DNA of 64,000 nucleotides from Rodentibacter abscessus (GTDB lineage Bacteria > Pseudomonadota > Gammaproteobacteria > Enterobacterales > Pasteurellaceae), in NCBI RefSeq assembly GCF_047160095.1, contig NZ_AP038785.1:868001-932000 (forward strand). The letters run 5' to 3'. The notes beneath the pieces are model-generated. The model did not search any database. It was not told the DNA's origin and saw only the letters and a list, made by a program, of their open reading frames with translations. The position numbers and the translations under genes are program-made. Of the stretch, positions 41,905 through 50,672 are shown in pieces; within the stretch, counting starts at the first letter, position 1, and every line of letters starts with the position of its first letter.

Positions 41905-43236
41905 ATGTTAACCAGAATGTTATTTCAATCTTGGCGTTTTGGCATTAAGCGTAAATTATTAGCCATTATCACCCTGTTTTTAGCTGCCGGTTTAGTATCG
42001 GCACTGCTTGCGGTATCTATTGATATCGGCGATAAAATGGCAAAAGAGTTGAAATCTTACGGTGCGAATATTTTGATCGAACCGGCAAGCAATGCGGCAC
42101 TACCGAATGAATTTAATACCGGCACGACACTTGCAAGCCAAGATTTTATTGATGAAAAAGAGCTGCCGAATATCAAAGATATTTTTTGGCGCAATAATAT
42201 CGTGGGCTTTGCTCCGCAATTAAGCGCGATGGTGAACGCAGAAAAAACATCGGAAAAATCAACCGCACTTTTTGAACGCGTATCTATTCTTGGTACGTTT
42301 TTCGATCACAACATTGCCATTCCTGATGAAGAAGATTATCACACCGGACAACGTATTATCAGCCCTTATTGGCAAGTGCAGGGTAATTGGGTAGATGATG
42401 CCGAAGATAATTTCGGCGGGCAAGTTCCCGTGCTTATCGGTGTACAACTTTCCGAACGCTACGGCTGGAAAATTGGCGATTCGTTGAATTTGAGTTATCA
42501 AGAAAATGATTTTAACCGCCAAAGTGCGGTTAAAATTCAGGGTATTTTAACTACCGGCGGAGCGGAAGATAATCAAATCGTGATGCCGTTGAGTGCTGCA
42601 CAAACTCTACTCGGTTTAGAAGGCAAAATACAATCGGTAAAAGTCTCTGCACTTACAGTGCCGGAAAATTCACTCTCACGTAAAGCGCGGGCAAATACGG
42701 ATGCTTTGGATGCGGAAGAATATGATCGTTGGTATTGCACCGCTTACGTCTCTTCGATTTCTCACCAATTAGAGGAAGCGGTTTCCGGTGCGATCGTTCG
42801 CCCGATTTGGCAGGTTGCGGCATCAGAAGGTGTCGTTATCGGCAAAATTCAATTATTGCTTGCTGTAGTCACTATCGCGGCTTTAGTTGCCGCCGCAATG
42901 GGTATAGCTTCATTAATGAGTTCCTCAATTATTGAACGGGCAAAAGAAATCGGCTTAATGAAAGCCTTGGGAGCATACCAATGGCAAATTGTCTTACTAT
43001 TTTATTGCGAGGCAATTCTCAGTGCTCTTATCGGTGGTTCACTCGGTTGTATTGCCGGCTGGGGATTGGCAAAATTTATCGGCTCCGCATTGTTCGGCGC
43101 ACCACTTGATTTTGCTTGGATCGTTATTCCCTGCGTATTGGTACTTTCCATTTTAATTGCACTGATTGGCACTTGGTTTCCGGCACATCGCATTGCCAAA
43201 CTCTACCCGATTGAGGTACTTTATGGCAGACAATAG
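41905..43236 (+). CDS. FtsX/MacB-type ABC permease 1 of the Fet locus
   Basis: 443 residues, with the MacB-like plan: one N-terminal helix, a large periplasmic domain (about 40-310), then three helices with the FtsX core (SSSIIERAKEIGLMKALGAYQW near residue 350). It is the first of two different FtsX-like permeases sharing the ATPase encoded downstream (Cj1661/Cj1662 positions in Campylobacter). MacB-type transporters do not usually pump through the membrane but transmit force to the periplasm. It overlaps the next gene by 14 bases. GAGGAATAAC is the ribosome site. Confidence 0.85.
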   Translation: MLTRMLFQSWRFGIKRKLLAIITLFLAAGLVSALLAVSIDIGDKMAKELKSYGANILIEPASNAALPNEFNTGTTLASQDFIDEKELPNIKDIFWRNNIVGFAPQLSAMVNAEKTSEKSTALFERVSILGTFFDHNIAIPDEEDYHTGQRIISPYWQVQGNWVDDAEDNFGGQVPVLIGVQLSERYGWKIGDSLNLSYQENDFNRQSAVKIQGILTTGGAEDNQIVMPLSAAQTLLGLEGKIQSVKVSALTVPENSLSRKARANTDALDAEEYDRWYCTAYVSSISHQLEEAVSGAIVRPIWQVAASEGVVIGKIQLLLAVVTIAALVAAAMGIASLMSSSIIERAKEIGLMKALGAYQWQIVLLFYCEAILSALIGGSLGCIAGWGLAKFIGSALFGAPLDFAWIVIPCVLVLSILIALIGTWFPAHRIAKLYPIEVLYGRQ

Positions 43237-44356
43237 AAGTATGTTTTGGCGGTTGATTTTCCACTCGCTTCGCCTACGTTTACAACGCGTCCTGATTATT
43301 TTCACCGCCTTAACGGTTGGTGCGGGGATCGTAACCGCTATGGCTGCCGTGTATTTCGACATTAATACAAAAATGAGCCAAGAACTACGCACTTTCGGTG
43401 CTAATTTTTATATCGGTTCTGCAAACGGTGAAATGATAGAAGTCAATCAACTTGATAATATTATTCGGCATGCACCACATGATCTCATCACCACGGCAAG
43501 CCCTTATCTTTATGGCGTGGCACGTAGTGAGCTGGAAAAAATCGTCATTATGGGCGTGCGTTTTGAGGGAATAAAGGCCCTAGCCCCTTATTGGCAAATT
43601 AACGGTTCTGCAATTAATGTAAGCTTTGATGATCGTAATGCGATGATTGGCAAAAACCTTGCGGAAAGGCTCCACTTAAAACTTGGCGATAAATTACAGT
43701 TATCAAAAAATGCCGTAGAAAAACATCAATTTACCATTAAAGCCATTGTGGAAGCCGGTGATGCCACGGATAATATGTTAATCGTTAATTTGGAATTTGC
43801 ACAAAACTGGCTGGAAAAAGAAGGGCTTGCGAATAATGCCCTACTCAACGTGAAAAATGAATCCGGCCAAGTAGAACAATTTGCGGATAACATAATGCAG
43901 CATTATAAAGATCTTGTGGCTCGCCCTATCCGTAAGGTATCCGCTTCAGAGGGGCAAATTTTAGATAAAATCAAAGGGGTGATGGGATTGATTTCTTTCG
44001 TCATTTTAGTGCTTGCCACCCTCTGTGTGAACACCACATTAATTGCTATTGTAGGGGAACGAGCCAAAGAATTTGCTCTGCAAAAAGCACTGGGTGCAAA
44101 GAGATCCGACATTATTAAACAAATTTGTACCGAAATCCTCATTATCGCCTGTGCAGCGATCGTGGTGGGGTTAGGGTTAGGTTATTTACTCGCACAGATT
44201 TTAGGTTTAACCGTATTTAAATCCTATATTGATATGCGATTACCCGTGCTCCCGATTACCATTACACTTTCCCTATTCGTTGCATTTATTGCCGTGATTA
44301 TTCCGACACGTAGCGCACTGAATATTCAAATGGCAAATGTATTAAAAGGTGAATAA
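43223..44356 (+). CDS. FtsX/MacB-type ABC permease 2 of the Fet locus
   Basis: 377 residues, same topology as permease 1 and distantly similar to it: N-terminal helix LIIFTALTVGAGIVTAMAAV, a periplasmic part, then the FtsX core VGERAKEFALQKALGAKRSD near residue 300. ATG 43223 lies inside the end of permease 1, with GAGG before it, which suggests translational coupling and a heterodimer. The longer frame starting at 43166 would overlap much more and lacks support. Confidence 0.85.
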   Translation: MADNRSMFWRLIFHSLRLRLQRVLIIFTALTVGAGIVTAMAAVYFDINTKMSQELRTFGANFYIGSANGEMIEVNQLDNIIRHAPHDLITTASPYLYGVARSELEKIVIMGVRFEGIKALAPYWQINGSAINVSFDDRNAMIGKNLAERLHLKLGDKLQLSKNAVEKHQFTIKAIVEAGDATDNMLIVNLEFAQNWLEKEGLANNALLNVKNESGQVEQFADNIMQHYKDLVARPIRKVSASEGQILDKIKGVMGLISFVILVLATLCVNTTLIAIVGERAKEFALQKALGAKRSDIIKQICTEILIIACAAIVVGLGLGYLLAQILGLTVFKSYIDMRLPVLPITITLSLFVAFIAVIIPTRSALNIQMANVLKGE

Positions 44357-44377
44357 AAGAAAAAATCAGAGAAAACT

Positions 44378-45049
44378 ATGACCCAATTTGTGATCGAAAC
44401 TCAACATTTATACAAACGCTTCGGGCAAGTTACAGCCCTTGAAGACATTAATATTCAAATTAAGCAAGGGGAATTTGTTGCTATTATGGGGGCATCCGGT
44501 TCCGGAAAAACAACTTTGATGAACATACTCACCGGATTAGATACCGCCAGCGAAGGGAAAGTGATCTTAGACGGTGTGGATGCCGCACAGCTAGATGAAA
44601 TCGGTCGTCAGCGTTTTCGTGCGGAAAAAATCGGTTTAGTATTCCAACAATTCCATCTTATTCCTTACTTAACCGCGCTTGAGAATGTAATGCTGTCTCA
44701 GCATTACCACAGCGTAATTGATGAAGCGGCAGCCAAAGCCGTACTGGAACAAGTGGGGTTAGGACATCGTATTGATCATCGCCCCAGCCAGTTGTCCGGA
44801 GGAGAGCAACAGCGCGTATGTATCGCACGCGCCTTAGTGAACCAACCACCGGTTATTTTTGCCGATGAACCCACCGGTAATTTAGATGAAAAAAATGAAG
44901 CTTTAGTGTTGGATCTATTACAACAATTAAATCATCAAGGCAGAACCATTGTGATGGTTACTCACAATCCGGAACTCGGTGAACTCACCAATCGCACCAT
45001 TTATCTTCAACACGGTAAATTTTTACGGGAACAACAAAATGAACATTAA
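44378..45049 (+). CDS. LolD/MacB-type ABC ATPase of the Fet locus
   Basis: A 223-residue ATPase with Walker A GASGSGKTTLM (near residue 39), Q-loop VFQQFHLIPYLTALENV, signature LSGGEQQRVCIARAL, Walker B PVIFADEPTGNLDE and switch VTHNPEL. It drives the two FtsX-like permeases just upstream. It is not LolD of lipoprotein export, which would sit with lolC/E. It overlaps the thioredoxin-like gene by 11 bases. Confidence 0.88.
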   Translation: MTQFVIETQHLYKRFGQVTALEDINIQIKQGEFVAIMGASGSGKTTLMNILTGLDTASEGKVILDGVDAAQLDEIGRQRFRAEKIGLVFQQFHLIPYLTALENVMLSQHYHSVIDEAAAKAVLEQVGLGHRIDHRPSQLSGGEQQRVCIARALVNQPPVIFADEPTGNLDEKNEALVLDLLQQLNHQGRTIVMVTHNPELGELTNRTIYLQHGKFLREQQNEH

Positions 45050-45521
45050 TTTATTATTCAAATCCTTATTCTTAAGTGCGGTCGTTTTCGGCACGGTTTC
45101 TTGCAAAGAGGAAACAGCAGCTCTCGGTAAACACGCACCGGAGATTGCCGCCTATGATTTACAAGGTAAACAAGTGAATTTGCAGGATTGGCAAGGCACT
45201 CGCTTACTCACTTTTTGGTCGGAAACTTGCGGCCACTGCATTGTTGAACTTAAAGAATTTGAAAAACTTGCAACATTGTATCCAAATAAAGTGCAGCTTA
45301 TTGCAATTAATGTGGACGGTGAAAAGATGGATACGAAAGCAATAGTCGCCAAACACCAACTCACTCAAACAGTGATTAAAGATCAAATGAAAATCACTGC
45401 CGAGCGCTATCAATTAGTCGGTACCCCCACTTCATTCATTATTGACGAAAAAGGCAATATTCAAGCAAAATTTGAAGGAAAAATCCCTCAACAAGAACTG
45501 GATAAATTATTCAAAGGATAA
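45039..45521 (+). CDS. TlpA-like thioredoxin of the Fet locus
   Basis: 160 residues: an N-terminal export signal ending near Cys23 (VSC, a weak lipobox, so possibly a lipoprotein), then a thioredoxin fold with active site ETCGHCIVE and the cis-proline loop GTPTSFIID. Periplasmic TlpA/ResA-like reductant. Campylobacter has two such proteins at this point in its P19 locus; here a cytochrome c takes the second place. ATG 45039 sits within the end of the ATPase gene; the longer frame from 44979 would bury the signal peptide. Confidence 0.85.
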   Translation: MNINLLFKSLFLSAVVFGTVSCKEETAALGKHAPEIAAYDLQGKQVNLQDWQGTRLLTFWSETCGHCIVELKEFEKLATLYPNKVQLIAINVDGEKMDTKAIVAKHQLTQTVIKDQMKITAERYQLVGTPTSFIIDEKGNIQAKFEGKIPQQELDKLFKG

Positions 45522-45539
45522 AGATTTAAAGCAAAAAAT

Positions 45540-45857
45540 ATGAAACGATTTTACTTAATTATCAGCACACTATTCGGGATTGCTTTTTTTGCGCAAGCAG
45601 AAGTACCAACAAATACTGATTTCAGCAAAGCAGAAAAAATTTATAAACGTTCCTGTGCGACCTGCCACGGAAAACGTGGTGAAAAACCTGCAATGGGCGA
45701 ATCAAAAATCATCAATCAATTAAAAACAGAAACGATTTCGACCGCACTTTTAGAACGCAAAAACGGAAAAATTATCGGAGCCGGAAATCCGGCAAAACAG
45801 CGTTTAAGCGAGGAGGAAATTAAAGCTTTGTCTGAATTTATTCCGACATTAAAATAA
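45540..45857 (+). CDS. Small periplasmic c-type cytochrome
   Basis: 105 residues: a signal peptide (ends near 21, AQAE), one heme c site CATCH (residues 38-42), a later methionine in KPAMG as possible sixth ligand and a C-terminal helix RLSEEEIKALSEFIPTL. It is a class I cytochrome c of the c5/c553 size. Placed last in the Fet operon, 18 bases after the thioredoxin gene, it is a good candidate electron carrier for iron or copper reduction; this role is inferred. An uptake signal lies in the coding region. Confidence 0.8.
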   Translation: MKRFYLIISTLFGIAFFAQAEVPTNTDFSKAEKIYKRSCATCHGKRGEKPAMGESKIINQLKTETISTALLERKNGKIIGAGNPAKQRLSEEEIKALSEFIPTLK

Positions 45858-45961
45858 ATGTCTTGAAATTTTTTTAAACTAATATCAGAATATGGGGTCT
45901 CAAAGGAGATTGGCATTTATCGCCAAGAAATTATTCTTAATTTTAATGTAAAGGATTATTT

Positions 45962-46543
45962 ATGAACAAATTTACTAAAATTAGTGCAACAGCATTATTC
46001 GCTTTATTTTTAACCGCTTGTGAAAAACCGGCAGACAAAGCGGCTGAAACGGCAAAACCGGAAACAGCACAAACAGTAGAGACGGCTAAACCGGCAATGA
46101 GTGCGGAAGAGCAAGAAAAAGCAGACTACGAAAAATTAATTGCATGGAACCAAGCTGAAGGCGCGATGCAAGCTCAAAACACACAAAAACTACAGCAAGA
46201 ATTAAATGCTGCCGCTGAAGCTAAAGATGAAAACAAAGTGAAAGCGGCAATTGAAGAATATAACAAAACCGTTCAAGCAACTATCGCAAGTTTAGACGGT
46301 GTTGATATTAAATCCGAGTCAATCAACGCGGCAAAAGCGAAAACAAAAGAGGTTTTAACTCTTGCAAGTCAATTATTGGTTGATCAAGTAAATGTAAAAA
46401 CTGAAGCTGATAAAAAAGCTTATGCTGAAAAAGCGGCTAAATTACAAACTGAAATGAAGGCTTTAGCACAACTTAGCGCACAAATTGAAGCAAAATTCAA
46501 CCCTGCTCCGGCTCAAACACCGGCAGCACCGGCAGCAAAATAG
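45962..46543 (+). CDS. Alanine/lysine-rich helical lipoprotein, unknown function
   Basis: 193 residues. A lipoprotein signal with lipobox LTAC (Cys20), a low-complexity spacer rich in A, E, K, T and P (20-45), then a long amphipathic helical region (about 50-180) with heptad-like leucines and alanines, and a PAPAQTPAAPAAK tail. It is probably surface-extended or peptidoglycan-facing, like other small Pasteurellaceae coiled-coil lipoproteins. I do not recognise a family. It has AAAGGA before the ATG, a 104-base gap from the cytochrome and its own terminator, so it may not belong to the iron locus. Confidence 0.75.
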   Translation: MNKFTKISATALFALFLTACEKPADKAAETAKPETAQTVETAKPAMSAEEQEKADYEKLIAWNQAEGAMQAQNTQKLQQELNAAAEAKDENKVKAAIEEYNKTVQATIASLDGVDIKSESINAAKAKTKEVLTLASQLLVDQVNVKTEADKKAYAEKAAKLQTEMKALAQLSAQIEAKFNPAPAQTPAAPAAK

Positions 46544-46555
46544 TTTATCTTTAAA

Positions 46556-46592
46556 CTAAAAACAGCGGTCAAATTGGCCGCTGTTTTTTTAT
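46556..46592. terminator. Terminator after the helical lipoprotein gene
   Basis: AAAACAGCGG (46559-46568) / CCGCTGTTTT with a T run to 46590. It lies between convergent genes and touches the mltB stop. Confidence 0.8.
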
Positions 46593-47695
46593 AGCCCAAG
46601 CCTCTCTTTAATACGATCTGCAAACATTCCGATACTTACTGCAAAATAGTTCGATCTGTTCCAATCTAAGATAGTACGGAAATTGTTTGAAACCAAAAAC
46701 GCTCGTCCTACTTTCTTATCCGGACGAACAAGCCAAAGATCCGTATGAGAAAGCGCGCTTAATTTTACTTGTTCTTGCGCACTAAAGCCAATCGGAATTA
46801 CACCGAGTGATTGCCATGAACTAAGCGAACGGGCTTTATTTTTCTCAATTCCTGTAAGGGATAAATCAATCGGTTGATTCAATGTTACTTCCATCCCCCA
46901 AGGCAATTTATCGTTCCAACCTACCGAATGCAAATAGTTTGCAATAGAAGCAAAGGTATCAAATTGATTTGTCCAAATATCTTTCACTCCGTCATCATTA
47001 CCATCCGCCGCATAATTTAAAAAAGCACTCGGCATAAATTGGGTTTGCCCCATTGCCCCCGCCCATGATCCCAACATTCTATGACGTTGAATATGATCAC
47101 GCTCTAACATTTTCATCGCATTCACAAATTCTTTACTAAACAATGTTTCACGTCTGCCGTCAAAAGCTAATGTCGCCAAAACGGAAAGAACATCATAACT
47201 GCCTTGATAATGCCCGAAGCTGCTTTCCATACCCCATAATGCCAGCAAATATTCTTGCTGCACACCATAACGTCGGCTTGCCCGTTGCAATGGTACTTGC
47301 ACTTCCCAATAGCGTTCTTCTGCCACATCTACTTTATTATTGGTTAGCACTTTATTGAGATAATTTGTCGTGCCATTTGGATTTAATACCGGTGCTTGAC
47401 TTGGAGCACGCTTTATAGCTCTTCCTGCTTGAGCACGATCCAATCCCACTGCTTTTTCGATGTATTGAATATTATTTTGCGCATTTAATACCGATCCCGA
47501 TACCCCTTCAACCGCGGCTTTACCTTTTAAGAATTGAACATAATCGTTAAAGTTATCAGGGGTTCGAGGTTTATTGTAAACAGAATGACTGCTAACCATT
47601 GGAATTTTTGTTGTAGAAGAATTTTGCGTATTAGCGGAACACCCCACAATGAAACAAGATAAAAGTGCGGTCGATATTAGCGAAATTTTTTTCAT
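46589..47695 (-). CDS. mltB: Membrane-bound lytic murein transglycosylase B
   Basis: A 368-residue lipoprotein (lipobox IVGC, Cys19) that cleaves the MurNAc-GlcNAc bond with 1,6-anhydro product. The SLT-B domain has the catalytic glutamate in ALWGMESSFGHYQGSYD, followed by the motifs GAMGQTQFMPSAF and DGVKDIW. The start at 47695, with AAAGGAAA before it, is preferred to the ATG six codons upstream. An uptake signal codes STALL in the signal peptide. It is downstream of the glycan genes on the same strand, but a hairpin intervenes. Confidence 0.92.
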   Translation of the reverse strand: MKKISLISTALLSCFIVGCSANTQNSSTTKIPMVSSHSVYNKPRTPDNFNDYVQFLKGKAAVEGVSGSVLNAQNNIQYIEKAVGLDRAQAGRAIKRAPSQAPVLNPNGTTNYLNKVLTNNKVDVAEERYWEVQVPLQRASRRYGVQQEYLLALWGMESSFGHYQGSYDVLSVLATLAFDGRRETLFSKEFVNAMKMLERDHIQRHRMLGSWAGAMGQTQFMPSAFLNYAADGNDDGVKDIWTNQFDTFASIANYLHSVGWNDKLPWGMEVTLNQPIDLSLTGIEKNKARSLSSWQSLGVIPIGFSAQEQVKLSALSHTDLWLVRPDKKVGRAFLVSNNFRTILDWNRSNYFAVSIGMFADRIKERLGL

Positions 47696-47743
47696 TCGAT
47701 TTCCTTTAATCATTAAAATACAAATAGGCTTCCCTTTAATAAA

Positions 47744-47767
47744 AAGAGAAAATTTTTATTTTCTCAA
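47744..47767 (-). terminator. Possible terminator at the end of the glycan cluster
   Basis: GAGAAAA (47746-47752) pairs with TTTTCTC (47759-47765), overlapping the stop codon of the glycosyltransferase gene. AT-rich and weak. Confidence 0.35.
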
Positions 47768-48559
47768 AAACTTATGATAAACCGTCTTCAATAATGACGT
47801 CGGCAATAAACGCGAACCGAAACGTAAAGCAAAGGTAACCAAACCGGATATCAAGCCTTGAACCCCCAAACGATATTTTAATTTAAACAAACGCCATTCA
47901 GCCTTGGCTTGCTCCAGACCACGGCGACGCCCTACCATACCATTTCCTACGCGTGCATAAACCAAAATATCCGGTAAATTCGCCACAGGCTTGCCTTGTG
48001 CTACCAGTTTTATCCACAAATAATAATCTTCTTGCAAATCTTCATAACCGCCACAATGAATGACCGCACTTTTTTGATATGCCACCGTCATATGATTAAA
48101 CGGACAACGTTTTTGGGTAAAACTGACAATATCCTGCATCTGTGTCGGTACGTTGCGATAAGCCACAATATCCTTCACATTCTCACCAAATTCGGCAATT
48201 TGCCCGCCGAAAATAATAGTTTCAGGATTTCGTTCAATAAATGCGGCTTGTTTTTCAAAACGATGCGGTACACAAATATCATCCGTATCCATACGAAAAA
48301 CCCAATTATGTGAACAATGTCTTAATCCCTCATTTAAAGCTTTGCCCAATCCCAGATTTTGTGGCAATTTCACTAATTTTAACGGCAATTTCGATTCAAA
48401 TTCCGATACAACGGCCTCTAATTCCGTTGTTACCCCACCATCAAACACTAAAACGATTTCATCGGCTTGATGAGTTTGTATTACCAAACTTTCAAAACAT
48501 TCTCTTAAATATTGCGGTTTTTCCTTAATATATAAGGACATTAAAACTGAAAATTTCAT
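47756..48559 (-). CDS. GT2 glycosyltransferase, surface glycan cluster
   Basis: A 267-residue family 2 glycosyltransferase with a GT-A fold: FSVLMSLYIKEKPQYLRECFESL, then DEIVLVFDG, the metal-binding FRMDTDDICVPHRFE and a later EDYYLWIKL. No membrane helices are obvious, and a basic C-terminus (RLLPTSLLKTVYHKFLRK) suggests association with the membrane. The donor sugar is unknown. It is the last of four minus-strand genes that also encode a GT2, a polymerase/ligase and a GT25. Confidence 0.85.
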   Translation of the reverse strand: MKFSVLMSLYIKEKPQYLRECFESLVIQTHQADEIVLVFDGGVTTELEAVVSEFESKLPLKLVKLPQNLGLGKALNEGLRHCSHNWVFRMDTDDICVPHRFEKQAAFIERNPETIIFGGQIAEFGENVKDIVAYRNVPTQMQDIVSFTQKRCPFNHMTVAYQKSAVIHCGGYEDLQEDYYLWIKLVAQGKPVANLPDILVYARVGNGMVGRRRGLEQAKAEWRLFKLKYRLGVQGLISGLVTFALRFGSRLLPTSLLKTVYHKFLRK

Positions 48560-48598
48560 CACTACCCTTTCACTATCGAATTTCTATAATGACAACGC

Positions 48599-49480
48599 TT
48601 ATACAAAACGCTTCAAATGAATTGCCAATTTTGGAGAAATCAATACCACCAATGCAATGATCAACGGTTTAATACTTTTTGTTTGCTTGAAGATCTCAAA
48701 ATAATATTTCGCAGCTTTTCTTGATAAATTCATCACCTGCGGATATGCCAACATATATTGGGCATTAATGGCAAAATTGCGCGCTTGTTCCTCTGTTTCA
48801 ATATAATGCGTTTGAATGTAATCAATGGCTTTTTGCGTATGAGTGGTATCCGTTGAAACACTAGAACGTTTTGTATGGAATGTACAATGGGTTAGCGGTT
48901 CATCTACTTTATAAGGTTTGAAAGCCGGCTCTTTTATTAATTTCAACAAAAAATCATAATCTTCCAGTGAACGAAGTGCGGTCGATAATCCGCCTATTTT
49001 TAAGAAAAGATCTTTCTTCACGGTAATCATCGGCATTCCACCTATTTTGTTGGCAAGTAAAAGGCGTTCAATGTTAATCTCTTTCGGTTCAATCGGGTGT
49101 GTCACATAACTAAAGCCTTCATTTATCATTTCACATTTTGCCGGATGATAAATAAAGTTAATATCAGGGTGAGCAGTAATAACTTTCTCCAAATCTTCAC
49201 ATTTGTGATGAACAAAACGATCATCATCATCCAAAAATAGCAACCATTCAGCCTTTGCCATACGTGCGCCGATATTACGGCTTTCAGCCGCTCCTTGATT
49301 GGTTTCATTACGAATAATGCGTACCTCAAAAGGATAAGTTTTGTTTAGCACGACAGGTAATTTTGAACAATCATCCACAATTACTACTTCAAAATTCCGA
49401 ATGCTTTGCTGTTCCAAACTTTCCAGCAATGCCGGAATGTCTTCTTCTCGATTATAAGATGGCACAATAATGCTAAACAT
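48599..49480 (-). CDS. GT2 glycosyltransferase, surface glycan cluster
   Basis: A 293-residue family 2 glycosyltransferase: FSIIVPSYNREEDIPALLESL, VVIVDDCS, GAAESRNIGARMA and LLFLDDDDRF with the DxD metal site, and an acceptor-side segment SLEDYDFLLKLI. It overlaps the polymerase-like gene by 8 bases, so the two are coupled. The sugar specificity cannot be predicted. Confidence 0.87.
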   Translation of the reverse strand: MFSIIVPSYNREEDIPALLESLEQQSIRNFEVVIVDDCSKLPVVLNKTYPFEVRIIRNETNQGAAESRNIGARMAKAEWLLFLDDDDRFVHHKCEDLEKVITAHPDINFIYHPAKCEMINEGFSYVTHPIEPKEINIERLLLANKIGGMPMITVKKDLFLKIGGLSTALRSLEDYDFLLKLIKEPAFKPYKVDEPLTHCTFHTKRSSVSTDTTHTQKAIDYIQTHYIETEEQARNFAINAQYMLAYPQVMNLSRKAAKYYFEIFKQTKSIKPLIIALVVLISPKLAIHLKRFV

Positions 49481-50672
49481 ACTTTGCCTCCTTTTGTTTT
49501 AAGAAAATCCATTGTTTGCCGTGCGAACCGAATAACGACAAAAACATCAACATAATAAACATAATCCCCGGAAAGGCAAAAGTATCGGCTTTTATGTTGC
49601 AAGCTGTGAGAATAACAAATGTGGAAAGAATAAATTTCCAACTACCGTCAAACCAATTCAATGCAACTTTTCGCACAAAATAAAATGTAACGAAAAAACA
49701 CACCAAAGCATAAAATACGCCGCCATATAAAATTTGGCGTAGAAAACCGGAATCCGTATTGCCATAATAACGCCCCACTTCCGACTGCCCTGTCATGTAC
49801 ATTCCATCACCCGTGATAAATTGCTTCAAGGTTGGTAAAAATAAGTGATTTTTCATTAAAGTGTCTGTGGAAGAACTCACCAAACCTGCGCCATGAAGCA
49901 GATTGATAACCGGCTCTAGCGCGTGCGCTACATAAGGATTGTAAGGAACGAAATAAGCCAATCCAAGCACCAATACGGCAAAAATACTCAAAGGCAGAAC
50001 ATATCGCCACTTAAAATACACGGCGATACTCACCACGGAAAGTAATAAAAAAGTTCTGCCTGAAATCAACCCGATACACAATATCAAAAACACGAAAACG
50101 CTCGGAATAACATTATGTTTTGCATTGTAAGCCAGTAAAAAATGGAACAAAACGAGGTAAAACAAACTTAATTGAAAAAATGCCGTAGCAGTTAGGTTAT
50201 ACAAACGATATTCCTGTTCTGAACCATAAAAACGTGCCGGTAAAACCGCATTGGTAGAAAGCAGGAAATCCACTAAAAATGAAACACCAAACAAGGCGGC
50301 AACACCTAGCACAAACTGTATAATCACACCGATTTGAAGATCCCGTACCATACGTTTCTGCCCGTTAGGCATCGCATAAAACGCGTTATAAAGTCCAATA
50401 CCAAAGATAAATAGAATCAGCCCTTTCAAATACATCATAATGACGGAAAAATCTCTCGTACCGTTTATCAATAATGGAATTACACTCAGCACAATCAACC
50501 CGACAAGTACCGCAAGACTATCCAAGGGAATAATAATCCCTTGTCTACATTGCTTTTTCATATAACGATACGCCAACAGAATAACAGCCGCTAAACCTGC
50601 CACAACCGACATACGCACTACGTGAAAAAACCAAGGATCATAAATATAAAAAAAGTTAAAAAGTGCGGTCAT
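49473..50672 (-). CDS. O-antigen polymerase/ligase-like membrane protein
   Basis: A 399-residue polytopic protein with about eleven helices and one larger periplasmic loop (about residues 245-310), the general plan of Wzy polymerases and WaaL ligases. No strongly conserved motif allows a choice between polymerase and ligase. The start codon itself is in an uptake signal (ATGACCGCACTTTTT). It abuts the GT25 gene by one base. Role inferred from topology and neighbours. Confidence 0.7.
   Translation of the reverse strand: MTALFNFFYIYDPWFFHVVRMSVVAGLAAVILLAYRYMKKQCRQGIIIPLDSLAVLVGLIVLSVIPLLINGTRDFSVIMMYLKGLILFIFGIGLYNAFYAMPNGQKRMVRDLQIGVIIQFVLGVAALFGVSFLVDFLLSTNAVLPARFYGSEQEYRLYNLTATAFFQLSLFYLVLFHFLLAYNAKHNVIPSVFVFLILCIGLISGRTFLLLSVVSIAVYFKWRYVLPLSIFAVLVLGLAYFVPYNPYVAHALEPVINLLHGAGLVSSSTDTLMKNHLFLPTLKQFITGDGMYMTGQSEVGRYYGNTDSGFLRQILYGGVFYALVCFFVTFYFVRKVALNWFDGSWKFILSTFVILTACNIKADTFAFPGIMFIMLMFLSLFGSHGKQWIFLKQKEAKYV

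Noticed and set aside
44378..45049. ATPase considered as LolD of the lipoprotein export system.
   Set aside because: The partners are two different FtsX-like permeases inside an iron locus, with no LolC/LolE sequences nearby.
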